From an uncultured Alphaproteobacteria bacterium (GTDB lineage Bacteria > Pseudomonadota > Alphaproteobacteria > Caulobacterales > Parvularculaceae), in the NCBI GenBank assembly GCA_937895955.1, contig CALAZI010000075.1, positions 1 through 64,000 of the forward strand: 64,000 nucleotides of DNA. The letters are read 5' to 3'. Under the pieces are notes generated by a model, which was not told where the DNA came from, ran no database searches, and was given only the letters and a program-made list of their open reading frames with translations. Positions within the stretch are counted from its first letter, which is position 1. Each line of letters begins with the position of its first letter. Below are positions 52,005 through 61,410 of this stretch, one piece after another. The translations under genes and the position numbers were made by a program.

Positions 52005-53723
52005 TTGTCACGGCGGCATGAAACCTCCCCCGGCGCGCATCATGACGGGCGTCCGTCCCTCGGCGTTGAACCCTCAACGCAGGCGCTGTTCGAATATGAC
52101 CCTGCGAAGGGAATGCTTTCGTGGTCGGATCCGGCCGCCGCCGCGCGGTTGCTCGGCGCCGATCTCGCCGTTTCAGCGGTCAGCCGCGACGAATTCGCCC
52201 AGCGCGTCGTCGGCGGCGACGTGGCGCAAAGAGACGCGGCGTTTGACGGCGGCGCGCAGAATTACGCTTGCGAATACCAGCTTTCGCGCCGCGCCGGCGA
52301 AATTCATTGGGTCGAGGAACGCGGCGGTTGGCTCGGCGAGGGGGACGATCGCCGGCTCATCGGCGTCATCCGGTCGATCGAATCGCAAAAGCTTCGCGAC
52401 GCGCATCTCGCCTGGCTCGCCGAAAACGACGAACTGACGGGCGTGATGAACCGCGCGCAAATGCGCGCAAAGCTTGATGAGGCGCTGACGGTGCTCGCCA
52501 GCGCCGAAAAATCCGGCGCCTATCTTCTTGTCGGCATTGACGATGTCGGCGGCATCAACGCCGATTTCGGTTTTGACGTCGCTGATGAAGTCATCGTCGA
52601 ATGCGCGCGTCGACTTGCGAGCCTGCTCGACAGGGATGATCTGATCGGCCGCGTCGCCGGCACCAAATTCGGCGTCTTCCTGCATGACGCGAACAGCGAT
52701 CGCGTGCGCGAAGTGAGCGTCGCGCTGCTGAACGTCATTCGCGAGCGGGTTATCGACACGCAAAAAGGATCGGTCGCCGCCTCGATCTCCATCGGCGCCG
52801 TCGAGGCGCCGCGCGACGCCGATTGCGCGCATGTCGCGATGGCGCGCGCGGAAGCCGCGCTCGATCAGGCCAAGCGTCTCGGCCGTTCAAGCTGGTCGTC
52901 ATTCAGCGAGAAAACCGACGTCATCACCATGCGCCGGCGCAATTCGCATATGTCCGACGTCATACTGACCGCGCTCAACGAACGCCGCGTCCGTCTCGCC
53001 TTCCAGCCGATCGTCGCCGATCTCGACGAGTCGCCGACGAAATTCGAATGCCTCATCCGCATGCGCGCCGAAGACGGGCGCGAGGTGCCGGCGCCCGAAT
53101 TCATCCCCGCCGCCGAGCGGCTCGGCCTTGTTCACCTGCTGGACAGGCGCGTTCTCGAACTCGCCATGAACACGCTTGCGGCGTGCCCGAACGTCAAGCT
53201 CAACGTCAACGTCTCGATGGAGACGGTGAAAGATCCGGTCTGGGCGGAAGGCTATCTGTCGGTGATGCGCGCCAACACGCCGCTCGCCCGCCGCGTCACA
53301 GTCGAACTCACCGAAACGCAGGTCATCGACGCGATCGACGCCTCGATCGAATTCGTCGCGGAAATCAAGAAGCTCGGCGCTTCTTTCGGCATCGACGATT
53401 TCGGCGCCGGCTACACGTCGTTCCGCAATCTCAAGGCCCTCGATATCGATATCCTTAAGATCGACGGCTCCTTCGTGACGGGCGTCTCAGCCTCGCGCGA
53501 GAACCAGCTTTTCGTCAGGACGCTGCTCGATCTCGCCCGCAATTTCGGCATGAAGACCGTCGCCGAATGGGTCGACAACCAGGCGGACGCGATGCTTTTG
53601 AAAGGGCTCGGCGTCGATTTCCTTCAGGGCTTCCTGATCGGCAAGCCGGAAACCAATCCGGCCTGGCTGCCGGACGGCGCGCCTGATTTCAATTCGACCC
53701 TGCAGACGCGCGTCAGCGCCTGA
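52005..53723 (+). CDS. PAS-GGDEF(degenerate)-EAL c-di-GMP protein
   Basis: A 572-residue protein with rare TTG start at 52005, supported by AAAAGGAA (51987-51994). No ATG occurs in frame until codon 37, inside the PAS-like region (about 25-130). The GGDEF region (about 140-300) has NDELTGVMNRAQ but its signature is RVAGTKFGVFL instead of R-GGDEF, so cyclase activity is unlikely. The EAL region (about 325-560) keeps ECLIRM, NVNVSM, VELTET, IDDFGAGYTSF, LKIDGSFV, TVAEWVDNQ and FLQGFLIGKP, so phosphodiesterase activity is likely. Cytosolic, no transmembrane helix. It is convergent with phaR, 6 bp apart. Confidence 0.88.
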   Translation: MSRRHETSPGAHHDGRPSLGVEPSTQALFEYDPAKGMLSWSDPAAAARLLGADLAVSAVSRDEFAQRVVGGDVAQRDAAFDGGAQNYACEYQLSRRAGEIHWVEERGGWLGEGDDRRLIGVIRSIESQKLRDAHLAWLAENDELTGVMNRAQMRAKLDEALTVLASAEKSGAYLLVGIDDVGGINADFGFDVADEVIVECARRLASLLDRDDLIGRVAGTKFGVFLHDANSDRVREVSVALLNVIRERVIDTQKGSVAASISIGAVEAPRDADCAHVAMARAEAALDQAKRLGRSSWSSFSEKTDVITMRRRNSHMSDVILTALNERRVRLAFQPIVADLDESPTKFECLIRMRAEDGREVPAPEFIPAAERLGLVHLLDRRVLELAMNTLAACPNVKLNVNVSMETVKDPVWAEGYLSVMRANTPLARRVTVELTETQVIDAIDASIEFVAEIKKLGASFGIDDFGAGYTSFRNLKALDIDILKIDGSFVTGVSASRENQLFVRTLLDLARNFGMKTVAEWVDNQADAMLLKGLGVDFLQGFLIGKPETNPAWLPDGAPDFNSTLQTRVSA

Positions 53724-53729
53724 GCCGCG

Positions 53730-54347
53730 TCAATCCTTGTCGAGTTTTGAAAGCTGGCGCTTCAGCTCGGCGAGCTCCTCGCGCAGTTTCGTTATTTCCG
53801 CGCCGCTTTCATCGCCATGCGCCGCCGCGCCGCGCTGGGGCTGCTGGTAGAACCCGCTCATCGGCGTGAACATTTTCATCGCCTGATCGAAGAGCGCCAT
53901 GTTCTGGCGCGCCATCTCCTCAAACATCTGATAGCCGGGCGTCGCCCCGAAGGTCTCGCGCATGCGCGCGCGGAGCTTTTCCTGATTGCTGGCGAAGGCG
54001 TCCATGCTCATTTCGAGATAGGAGGGGACGAAAGCCTGCAGATTGTCGCCGTAGAATTTGATGAGCTGGCGGAGGAACTGGATCGGCAGAAGGTTCTGGC
54101 CCTTGTTCTCTTCCTCGAAGATGATCTGGGTCAGGACGGAGTGGGTGATGTCGTCATTCGTTTTCGCGTCATAGACGACGAAATCCTGGCCGTTCTTGAC
54201 CATGTCGGCGAGGTAGTCGAGCGTCACGTAAGAGCTGGTCGCGGTGTTGTAGAGGCGCCGGTTGGCGTATTTCTTGATGACGATCGGCTCATCGCCCTTG
54301 CGCGCCTTCTTGCCGGCCTTGCCGACCGTTTCCTCCGTATCGCCCAT
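53730..54347 (-). CDS. phaR: Polyhydroxyalkanoate synthesis repressor PhaR
   Basis: A 205-residue repressor that binds PHA granules and phasin/pha promoters. The conserved N-terminal DNA-binding region reads PIVIKKYANRRLYNTATSSY, then VTLDYLADMVKNGQDFVVYD and ITHSVLTQIIFEEENKG. The second PHB-accumulation region LPIQFLRQLIKFYGDNLQ and FVPSYLEMSMDAF follows, and the C-terminus is a coiled coil (ITKLREELAELKRQLSKLD). It is divergent from phaA, and a palindrome lies 40 bp upstream. Confidence 0.96.
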   Translation of the reverse strand: MGDTEETVGKAGKKARKGDEPIVIKKYANRRLYNTATSSYVTLDYLADMVKNGQDFVVYDAKTNDDITHSVLTQIIFEEENKGQNLLPIQFLRQLIKFYGDNLQAFVPSYLEMSMDAFASNQEKLRARMRETFGATPGYQMFEEMARQNMALFDQAMKMFTPMSGFYQQPQRGAAAHGDESGAEITKLREELAELKRQLSKLDKD

Positions 54348-54387
54348 CCATCAGCCTCCCGATCTTTTTGCGCAGCATGAATTGCGA

Positions 54388-54402
54388 TGTTGCATTGCAA
54401 CA
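54388..54402. promoter_or_regulatory. TGTTGC-ATT-GCAACA palindrome, candidate PhaR operator
   Basis: A perfect 6+3+6 inverted repeat in the 190-bp gap between divergent phaR and phaA, 40 bp upstream of phaR. PhaR proteins are known to bind TGC-rich sites and to repress their own gene. A TATAGCAT element follows at about 54427 in the phaA direction. Confidence 0.5.
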
Positions 54403-54537
54403 ATTTTGTGCGCTTGCTAATCCTGCTATAGCATGAAATTGAAGTCGAGCTATCCCATGCTAACCCGCTGATTTGCGCGCAGATCAGATGATTGCGCGCC
54501 GGCGGACGGCGATTTCGGTCAATTTTAAGGAGGATTC

Positions 54538-55713
<1,176 letters not shown>

Positions 55714-55775
55714 CCGCCGACAAAAACAACGAGATGACGGCGCAGGCCGGCAGCGCGGAAAAGTGGGAGATCGAA

Positions 55776-56504
55776 ATGTCCAAGAGAAAAGCGATAGTCA
55801 CCGGCGGCACGCGCGGCATCGGCCAGGCGATTTCGCTCGCCCTGAAAGAAGCCGGCTGCGAGGTCGCCGCGACCTACGCCGGCAATGACGAGGCGGCGAA
55901 AAAGTTCAAGGCGGAAACCGGCATCAACGTCTTCAAATGGGATGTCGGCGACTATGACGCCTGCAAGGCGGGCGTCGCCGAGATCGAGAAGGTTCAGGGT
56001 CCGACCGACATTCTCGTCAACAACGCCGGCATCACGCGCGACGGTTTCTTTCACAAGATGAAGCCTGAACAATGGCGCGAGGTGATGCGCGCCGATTTGG
56101 ACAGCGTCTTCAATATGAGCCATCAGGTGTTCCCCGGCATGCGCGAGCGCGGCTTTGGGCGCATCGTCAACATCAGTTCGATCAACGGCCAGAAAGGCCA
56201 GGCCGGCCAGACGAATTATTCCGCGGCGAAAGCCGGGATGATCGGCTTCACCCGCGCGCTGGCGCAGGAGGGCGCCTTCAAGGGCGTTACGGTTAACGCG
56301 ATCGCGCCCGGCTATATCGCGACGGAAATGGTCGCCGCCGTCGATCAAGCGGTGCTGCAGAAAATCATCGCCCAGATCCCGGTCGGCCGGCTCGGCGAAG
56401 CCGAGGAAATCGCGCGCTGCGTCGCCTTCCTCTCCGACGACAGGGCCGGGTTCATCACCGGCGCGGTTCTTACCGCCAATGGCGGGCAGTATATCGCCGC
56501 CTAG
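55776..56504 (+). CDS. phaB: Acetoacetyl-CoA reductase
   Basis: A 242-residue NADPH-dependent short-chain dehydrogenase reducing acetoacetyl-CoA to (R)-3-hydroxybutyryl-CoA. Rossmann motif VTGGTRGIGQAI, NNAGITRD, catalytic S-Y-K in NISSINGQKGQAGQTNYSAAK, and the PhaB-like FFHKMKPEQWREVM and ANGGQYIAA end. Start 55776 (MSKRKAIV) is preferred over ATG 55734 for family length and GGGAGA upstream. Second gene of phaAB; a GC-rich inverted-repeat region follows before the DUF4908 gene. Confidence 0.96.
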   Translation: MSKRKAIVTGGTRGIGQAISLALKEAGCEVAATYAGNDEAAKKFKAETGINVFKWDVGDYDACKAGVAEIEKVQGPTDILVNNAGITRDGFFHKMKPEQWREVMRADLDSVFNMSHQVFPGMRERGFGRIVNISSINGQKGQAGQTNYSAAKAGMIGFTRALAQEGAFKGVTVNAIAPGYIATEMVAAVDQAVLQKIIAQIPVGRLGEAEEIARCVAFLSDDRAGFITGAVLTANGGQYIAA

Positions 56505-56652
56505 GCCCCGCGCCCGGCCGGATTTTCGCGATCCTCGAAAAATCATCGGGCGGGCGCCCGGATGACTTGGCCCCGCCCGGATTTCGCCCCAAAAAAAGGT
56601 TAGGCGAGGGATGCGTCGGCGCTTGCGCCGCCGGCGCGACGAGGGAGCCGAC

Positions 56653-57603
56653 ATGGCCTTTTCAAAGCTGACAGCGCTGGCGACGGCGGCGTTCGCGATG
56701 ATCGCGGGCGCGGCGGCGCAGGACGTTCAGCCTTCGGGCCTGCGCGCCGATCCGTTCTCCGCGCTGATCGGCAAGCGCAAGCCGGCGTCTGAGCGCGCCG
56801 GCGCCGGCGGCGGCGTCGACCGCTTCGTCGTCGCCACCGACAATCGCGTTTTTCTTTTTCAGACCGACAAGCGGGAAGGGCGCCTGAAATTCCTCTGCGG
56901 CGACAATGACCCGCGCATCGACTGCGTCATCGACAAAAACAATCCAGCCGAAGAAATCCACCTGCTTTATCCCGCGCGGATTTCGCGCGGCGATGTCGCC
57001 TGGCGCAATGATGAGGGCGAGACGCTGGTGCGTGTCGCCGCCTATGGCGGCGTCACCGTTTACTGGCCAGGCGAAGCGCGCGGTCAGGCGGCGTCGAAAT
57101 CATTCGGCGAAGACCCCTCGCTCGATCTCGCCGTCGTCGACATGGCGACGGCGCGCGCGCGCGCCCAAAGCGCGACCGCCATCATCAGCGCGAAGGTCGG
57201 CGCGCCGATCCTATTTGAAATCGCCGCGCCGCAGCCCGTAACCGTCGCCGCGCTTTCGGCGCAGCCGCCGGCCGCAGAAGCTGAACGGGCCGAAAGCCGA
57301 TATGCGCCGCTCGCTGAAGAATCGATGAGCCAGGCTCGCGCCGATGCGCCCTCGCCGGCCGATGAGAGAGTGCTCGCCGATGCGATCGTTCGCGCGGCGA
57401 AAGGCGTCGCCGCCGTCGCAGACGATCCAACCGGCGCGCGCGTCATCTCGATGCGCCTTGATCGGGTCGTCTTCCGGATCGAAAGGCCGCCCGGCCTGCG
57501 CTTCGTCAGCAAGTCGCTGATTGTCGGCTATGATCCCGGTCTCGGCGTCGAGGGGCGTCCCTCCTCGGCCCGGATTGCGCGATATCTCGAAGAATCGCTC
57601 TGA
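56653..57603 (+). CDS. DUF4908-like exported protein
   Basis: A 316-residue protein with GAGGGAG five bases before ATG 56653. Signal peptide about 1-22 (AAFAMIAGAAAQ). The mature region with VDRFVVATDNRVFLFQTDK, YPARISRGDVAWRNDEGET and RVAAYGGVTVYWPGEARGQ matches the pattern I associate with DUF4908 proteins of Caulobacter/Sphingomonas relatives (GD-x-x-x-ND-GE and GG-TV). The centre (about 215-250) is Ala/Pro/Glu-rich and disordered-looking; the end FVSKSLIVGYDPGLGVEGRP is well ordered. Function unknown, envelope or periplasm. Confidence 0.65.
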   Translation: MAFSKLTALATAAFAMIAGAAAQDVQPSGLRADPFSALIGKRKPASERAGAGGGVDRFVVATDNRVFLFQTDKREGRLKFLCGDNDPRIDCVIDKNNPAEEIHLLYPARISRGDVAWRNDEGETLVRVAAYGGVTVYWPGEARGQAASKSFGEDPSLDLAVVDMATARARAQSATAIISAKVGAPILFEIAAPQPVTVAALSAQPPAAEAERAESRYAPLAEESMSQARADAPSPADERVLADAIVRAAKGVAAVADDPTGARVISMRLDRVVFRIERPPGLRFVSKSLIVGYDPGLGVEGRPSSARIARYLEESL

Positions 57604-57664
57604 TTTTGCGTTTTCTTAGGGGCGGGGCGTCTAAAATGCGCCCCAATGCGCTTTTATAAGGGCG

Positions 57665-58069
57665 ATGATGCGCAAGCGCGCCGCCATTTCGGTTCTGCTC
57701 TTTGTGCTGTCCGGCGCGGCCGGGGCGCAATCGCTCCGCGATTTGCGCGCGCAGGACGCCGATGATCGCGCCCTCGCGCGCGAGGCGGCCTACACCAGCA
57801 AGATCTGCGGCCGCGCGATCGACGCCTCAATCGACTGGCGCAGCGCCGCCGACTGGCCGGAAGATGAAAGCCTCGCCGAGGCTTGCGACGGCGCGCTCGG
57901 AGCGGTTGAGTCGATTTGTCGGGCGGGCAAAACCGACGTCGTGTCCGCCTTCGAATGCGCCGGCGACGGTTCGGGACCTTCGCTTTCCGGATCGACATTG
58001 CGCTATGGCGCGACGCCTGGCCGCAACGGCTACGCCGCGACGCTGGCGACGATCGGCGGACGCGACTGA
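57665..58069 (+). CDS. Exported hypothetical protein
   Basis: A 134-residue protein with tandem Met starts at 57665 and 57668 and AAGGGCG upstream. Signal peptide about 1-22 (ISVLLFVLSGAAGAQ). The mature part has four cysteines (SKICGRAID, EACDG, SICRAG, FECAGD) that could form two disulphides, and the helical start SLRDLRAQDADDRALAREAA. Not recognised. It lies 61 bp after the DUF4908-like gene and 39 bp before creA, all exported, so a shared transcript is plausible. Confidence 0.6.
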   Translation: MMRKRAAISVLLFVLSGAAGAQSLRDLRAQDADDRALAREAAYTSKICGRAIDASIDWRSAADWPEDESLAEACDGALGAVESICRAGKTDVVSAFECAGDGSGPSLSGSTLRYGATPGRNGYAATLATIGGRD

Positions 58070-58108
58070 CCGATTGCAATTCGCATCGGCCGATCCCATT
58101 TGTCGGCG

Positions 58109-58591
58109 ATGCGCAATTCGATTCTCATCGCCGCGTTTCTCTTCCTCGCCGCCTGCGCGCGCGGCGGGACGCATGAGGAAGTCGGCGAATTCAAGAACGA
58201 CCTTGTCGGCAATGAGATCAAGCTCGAGGCGCTGAAAGACCCGAAAGTCGCCGGCGTCACCTGTCACCTCAGCTATTTCGATCGCGCGGTCTGGGACCGT
58301 CTCGCCAAGGGCAACTGGTTCGAGAACCCGTCCAACTCCTCGATCGCCTGCCGGCAGACGGGGCCGATCGCGATCGGCGATATCGATCTCGACAAGAGCG
58401 GCGAGGAAGTGTTCTCGCAGCAGCAGAGTTTGATTTTCAAACAGCTCGCGGTGCGGCGCATCTACGACGCCTCGAATGACACGCTCATCTATGTCGCCTA
58501 TTCCAGGAAGCCGATCGAAGGCTCGGCGAAAATGTCGATCTCGACAATCTCGCTCTACGGACAGGATGCGGCGCGCCTCGACGGCGAGTGA
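58109..58591 (+). CDS. creA: CreA-family lipoprotein
   Basis: A 160-residue CreA protein. Start at 58109 gives a lipoprotein signal (NSILIAAFLFLAAC). Family core: EVGEFKNDLVGNEIKLEALK, DPKVAGVTCHLSYFDRAVWD, LAKGNWFENPSNSSIACRQTGP and SLIFKQLAVRRIYDASNDTL. The two Cys (TCHLS, IACRQ) are conserved. The family is periplasmic and poorly understood despite its name (catabolite region in E. coli). Last of three co-directional exported genes, followed by a 307-bp gap rich in inverted repeats. Confidence 0.92.
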   Translation: MRNSILIAAFLFLAACARGGTHEEVGEFKNDLVGNEIKLEALKDPKVAGVTCHLSYFDRAVWDRLAKGNWFENPSNSSIACRQTGPIAIGDIDLDKSGEEVFSQQQSLIFKQLAVRRIYDASNDTLIYVAYSRKPIEGSAKMSISTISLYGQDAARLDGE

Positions 58592-58898
58592 GCGGCCGCT
58601 CGCTCATATTCGCCCGCTGCGCGAAAACTGAAATCAAAAAACAATTTTTCAGGCGCTTGAAAGAGCGCCGTTGATCTCCACGTCATAGCTTTCGCGATTG
58701 CGCTTGCCGCAAGCGCAAGGCTCTTTGACAAGTGAATGAATTCCGCAAGCCGCGGACGATTTGAAGCCCGCTTTCGGCGCAAGTCAGTTTTACGGATATT
58801 ACGGACAAACCCGCTGCAACCCGCATGTAAGCTGGATTCAAGCCATCGCCGGGTGCGGGGATTATCCGTAAAATGCGGAATATGGCGAGGCCGATCCG
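58592..58898. other. Gene-free gap with three inverted repeats and TTACGGA motifs
   Basis: Between convergent creA and gloB no coding frame is convincing. GGCGCT/AGCGCC forms a hairpin near 58652-58669. TTGCGCTTG (58698-58706) and CAAGCGCAA (58710-58718) form a perfect 9-bp stem with a 3-nt spacer. TTTTACGGATA (58788-58798) recurs inverted as TATCCGTAAAA (58863-58873), enclosing 64 bp, and TTACGGA occurs again directly at 58799-58805. The first hairpin could terminate transcription; the long pair may fold an RNA or be a protein-binding arrangement. Confidence 0.55.
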
Positions 58899-59666
58899 CT
58901 AGAACCGGTCTTTGCGTTTTCTGACTTCGGCGAAAACGGCGACCGGATCGCCGCCTTCCATGCCGAGCGCTTCTTGCACGCCCAAATCCTTCGCGCGCAG
59001 AAACGGGTTTGTCGCCAGTTCGTCGGCGACGACGGACGGCACGGTCGGCTTTCCTTCGGCGCGCAGCGCTTTGATCGCCTCAATCCGGCGCGCCAGTCGT
59101 TCGTTTTTCGGATCGACCGTAATGGCGAAGCGCGCGTTCGCCTCGGTGTATTCATGCGCGCAGTAGAGTTTCGTCTCCGGCGGCATGGCGGCGATCTTCA
59201 ACAGCGACGACCACATTTGGGCGGGCGTTCCCTCGAACAGGCGTCCGCAGCCGAGCGCGAAGATCGTGTCGCCGACAAAGGCCGCGCCGTCATCCCTGAA
59301 ATGATAGATGATGTGGCCGAGCGTATGGCCGGGCGTTGCGCGCACGGCCGCGGTCGACGCGCCAAGCCGGACAAGATCGCCTTCATCCGCTTTTTCGTCG
59401 ACGCCGGGTATTCTGTCGGCCTCGCCCTTCGGGCCGACGATCCGACATCCCCAGCGCTCTTTCAGCGCCAGATTGCCGCCCGCATGATCGGGATGCCAGT
59501 GCGTATTCAGGATATGGGTGAGCGCCCAGCCCGCATTTTCAAGCGCCGCGTTGATCGCGTCCGGGTCCGGCGTGTCGATGGCGGCGACGGCGCCCGTCTC
59601 CTGGTCGCGGATCAGATAGCCGTAATTGTCGGAAAGGCAGGGGAACTGGCGAATGTCGATCGGCAT
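58899..59666 (-). CDS. gloB: Hydroxyacylglutathione hydrolase (glyoxalase II)
   Basis: A 255-residue metallo-beta-lactamase-fold enzyme hydrolysing S-lactoylglutathione in methylglyoxal detoxification. Metal site THWHPDHAGGNL (THxHxDH, about 55-66), ATPGHTLGHIIYHF (H), FVGDTIFALGCGRLFEG (bridging D) and YCAHEYTEANARFA (H, GloB-specific HEYT). The C-terminal glutathione-binding part has NPFLRAKD. Length matches the family. Divergent from the methyltransferase gene. Confidence 0.97.
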   Translation of the reverse strand: MPIDIRQFPCLSDNYGYLIRDQETGAVAAIDTPDPDAINAALENAGWALTHILNTHWHPDHAGGNLALKERWGCRIVGPKGEADRIPGVDEKADEGDLVRLGASTAAVRATPGHTLGHIIYHFRDDGAAFVGDTIFALGCGRLFEGTPAQMWSSLLKIAAMPPETKLYCAHEYTEANARFAITVDPKNERLARRIEAIKALRAEGKPTVPSVVADELATNPFLRAKDLGVQEALGMEGGDPVAVFAEVRKRKDRF

Positions 59667-59749
59667 GGGCGAAGTCTACGCGAAGCTTGCGGCTGGTCCA
59701 ATCTCCGCAGTTGTTTCGCCAAGGCGAACGAGCGAGAAGATGCGGTCCC

Positions 59750-60490
59750 ATGCGCACCGACATTCTTGATCTCCATGATTTCTACGCGAGCCCGCTCGGC
59801 GCCGCGGCGCGCGGTTTTATCGCCGCCCGGATCGAGGAAGCCTGGCGCGATCACGCGCGATTGCGAATTGCAGGTTTCGGTCACGCCGAGCCCTATCTTG
59901 ATTTGTTCGGCGCGGCGGAACGTGCGATCGCCATCGCGCCGGGCGCGCAGGGCGTCATTCACTGGCCGATGGCTGCGAAAAACGCCGCCGCGCTCGCCGG
60001 CGAATGGGCCTGGCCGCTCCCCGACGCCTCGATCGACCGGCTGCTTGTGGTGCACGGGCTTGAGGAATCGGACGATCCGAAAAGGCTGATGCGCGAAATC
60101 TGGCGCGTTTTGACGGATGACGGGCGCGTCATCTTCGTCGTCGCGCATCGCCGCGGCCTGTGGTCGATGATCGACACGACGCCCTTCGCGCATGGCCGGC
60201 CCTATCTGAAGCGACAGCTTGAACGGCTGTTGCAGCGGTCGATGTTCCGGCCGACGGCGTGGTCCGGCGCGCTCTATTTCCCGCCCGTCGGCGCGCGTTT
60301 CCTGCTGCGCGCCGCCAACGCCTGGGAGCGCGCGGGCGCGCGTTTGTGGTCCGGCCTTTCCGGCGTCTTGATGGTTGAGGCCGCCAAGGATATGGCGCAA
60401 CCGGTGGCGCGCGCCGCGCCGGGGCTCATTCGCGCCGAGCGGCCCGCCGTCGCCCGCCCCGCTATGCCGAGAAACGCTGACGCATCATGA
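59750..60490 (+). CDS. SAM-dependent methyltransferase-like protein
   Basis: A 246-residue protein of the class I methyltransferase fold. Motif I is degenerate (LRIAGFGHAEPYLDLFG), with LLVVHGLEESDDPKRLMREIWRVLTDDGRVIFVVAHRRG (quoted in parts) corresponding to motifs II/III of the UbiE type. The region LKRQLERLLQRSMFRPTAWSG and the Ala/Arg/Pro-rich end look typical for the alphaproteobacterial proteins often found next to gloB. The substrate is unknown. Its stop overlaps the tyrA start (ATGA), so the two are translationally coupled. Confidence 0.75.
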   Translation: MRTDILDLHDFYASPLGAAARGFIAARIEEAWRDHARLRIAGFGHAEPYLDLFGAAERAIAIAPGAQGVIHWPMAAKNAAALAGEWAWPLPDASIDRLLVVHGLEESDDPKRLMREIWRVLTDDGRVIFVVAHRRGLWSMIDTTPFAHGRPYLKRQLERLLQRSMFRPTAWSGALYFPPVGARFLLRAANAWERAGARLWSGLSGVLMVEAAKDMAQPVARAAPGLIRAERPAVARPAMPRNADAS

Positions 60491-61410
60491 ACGACAAATT
60501 TTCCAGAGCGGCGATCATCGGGATCGGCCTTATCGGCTCCTCGCTGGCGCGCGCCCTGCGAGAGACGAACGCGGCGCGCGAGATCATCGGTTTCGATCTT
60601 TCCGAAGATGTGCGCGCGCGCGCCGTCAAATGCGGCGCCGTCGACGCGGCGCCCGCGACCCTGAAAGAGGCGATCGCCGGCGCCGACCTCATCGTCGTCT
60701 CGACGCCGGTCGGCGCGATGGCGCAAACGCTGACGGATATCGCGGCGGAGGCGCAAGGCGGCGCGCTTGTCATTGACGTCGGTTCGGTGAAGGGCGCCGT
60801 CGTCAAGGCCGCCGCCGCGATATCCGCGCGCGCCCATATCGTACCGTGTCATCCTGTCGCCGGCACGGAGCAGTCCGGTCCCGAAGCCGGCTTCGCCGCG
60901 CTCTTCAAAGATCGCTGGTCGATCATCACGCCGCTGCCGCGCGAAGACGACGCCTATGTCGCCGCGGTCAAGCGCGCAGCCGATCTGTGGCGCATGATCG
61001 GCGCGCATATCGAGATTATGGATCATGAGCATCATGATCTTGCGCTCGCGATCACCTCGCATCTGCCGCACCTGATCGCCTTCACGCTGGTCGGCGCCGC
61101 CGACGATCTTGAAAGCGTCACGGAGGCCGAAATCGTCAAATATTCGGCCGGCGGCTTTCGCGATTTCACGCGCATCGCCGCATCCGATCCCGTCATGTGG
61201 CGCGACGTTTTCCTGAACAACAAGGCGGCGATCCTCGAAGTGCTCGGGCGCTTCACAGAAGAGTTGGCGCTCTTGCAGCGCGCGATCCGCTGGGGCGACG
61301 CTGAAACGCTGGAAAAAGTCTTCGCGCGCGGTCGCGCGTTAAGGCGCGCGATCGTCGCCGCCGGTCAGGAAAAAGACGTGCCGAATTTCGGCCGCGACGA
61401 GAAGGCTTAA
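60487..61410 (+). CDS. tyrA: Prephenate/arogenate dehydrogenase
   Basis: A 307-residue NAD(P)-dependent dehydrogenase of tyrosine biosynthesis. Rossmann start AAIIGIGLIGSSLARAL, VVSTPVGAM, IDVGSVKGAVV, then catalytic CHPVAGTEQSGPEAGF (HPxAGxExxG, His near 120), HDLALAITSHLPHL and FRDFTRIAASDPVMWRDVF. Single-domain type without chorismate mutase or ACT. Start 60487 overlaps the methyltransferase gene. The stop shares TTAA with the convergent SpoVR gene. Confidence 0.95.
   Translation: MNDKFSRAAIIGIGLIGSSLARALRETNAAREIIGFDLSEDVRARAVKCGAVDAAPATLKEAIAGADLIVVSTPVGAMAQTLTDIAAEAQGGALVIDVGSVKGAVVKAAAAISARAHIVPCHPVAGTEQSGPEAGFAALFKDRWSIITPLPREDDAYVAAVKRAADLWRMIGAHIEIMDHEHHDLALAITSHLPHLIAFTLVGAADDLESVTEAEIVKYSAGGFRDFTRIAASDPVMWRDVFLNNKAAILEVLGRFTEELALLQRAIRWGDAETLEKVFARGRALRRAIVAAGQEKDVPNFGRDEKA

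Noticed and set aside
56505..56652. GC-rich inverted repeats after phaB as terminator
   Set aside because: GGGCGGGCGCCCGG can pair in several registers but has no T-run behind it; too ambiguous to list.
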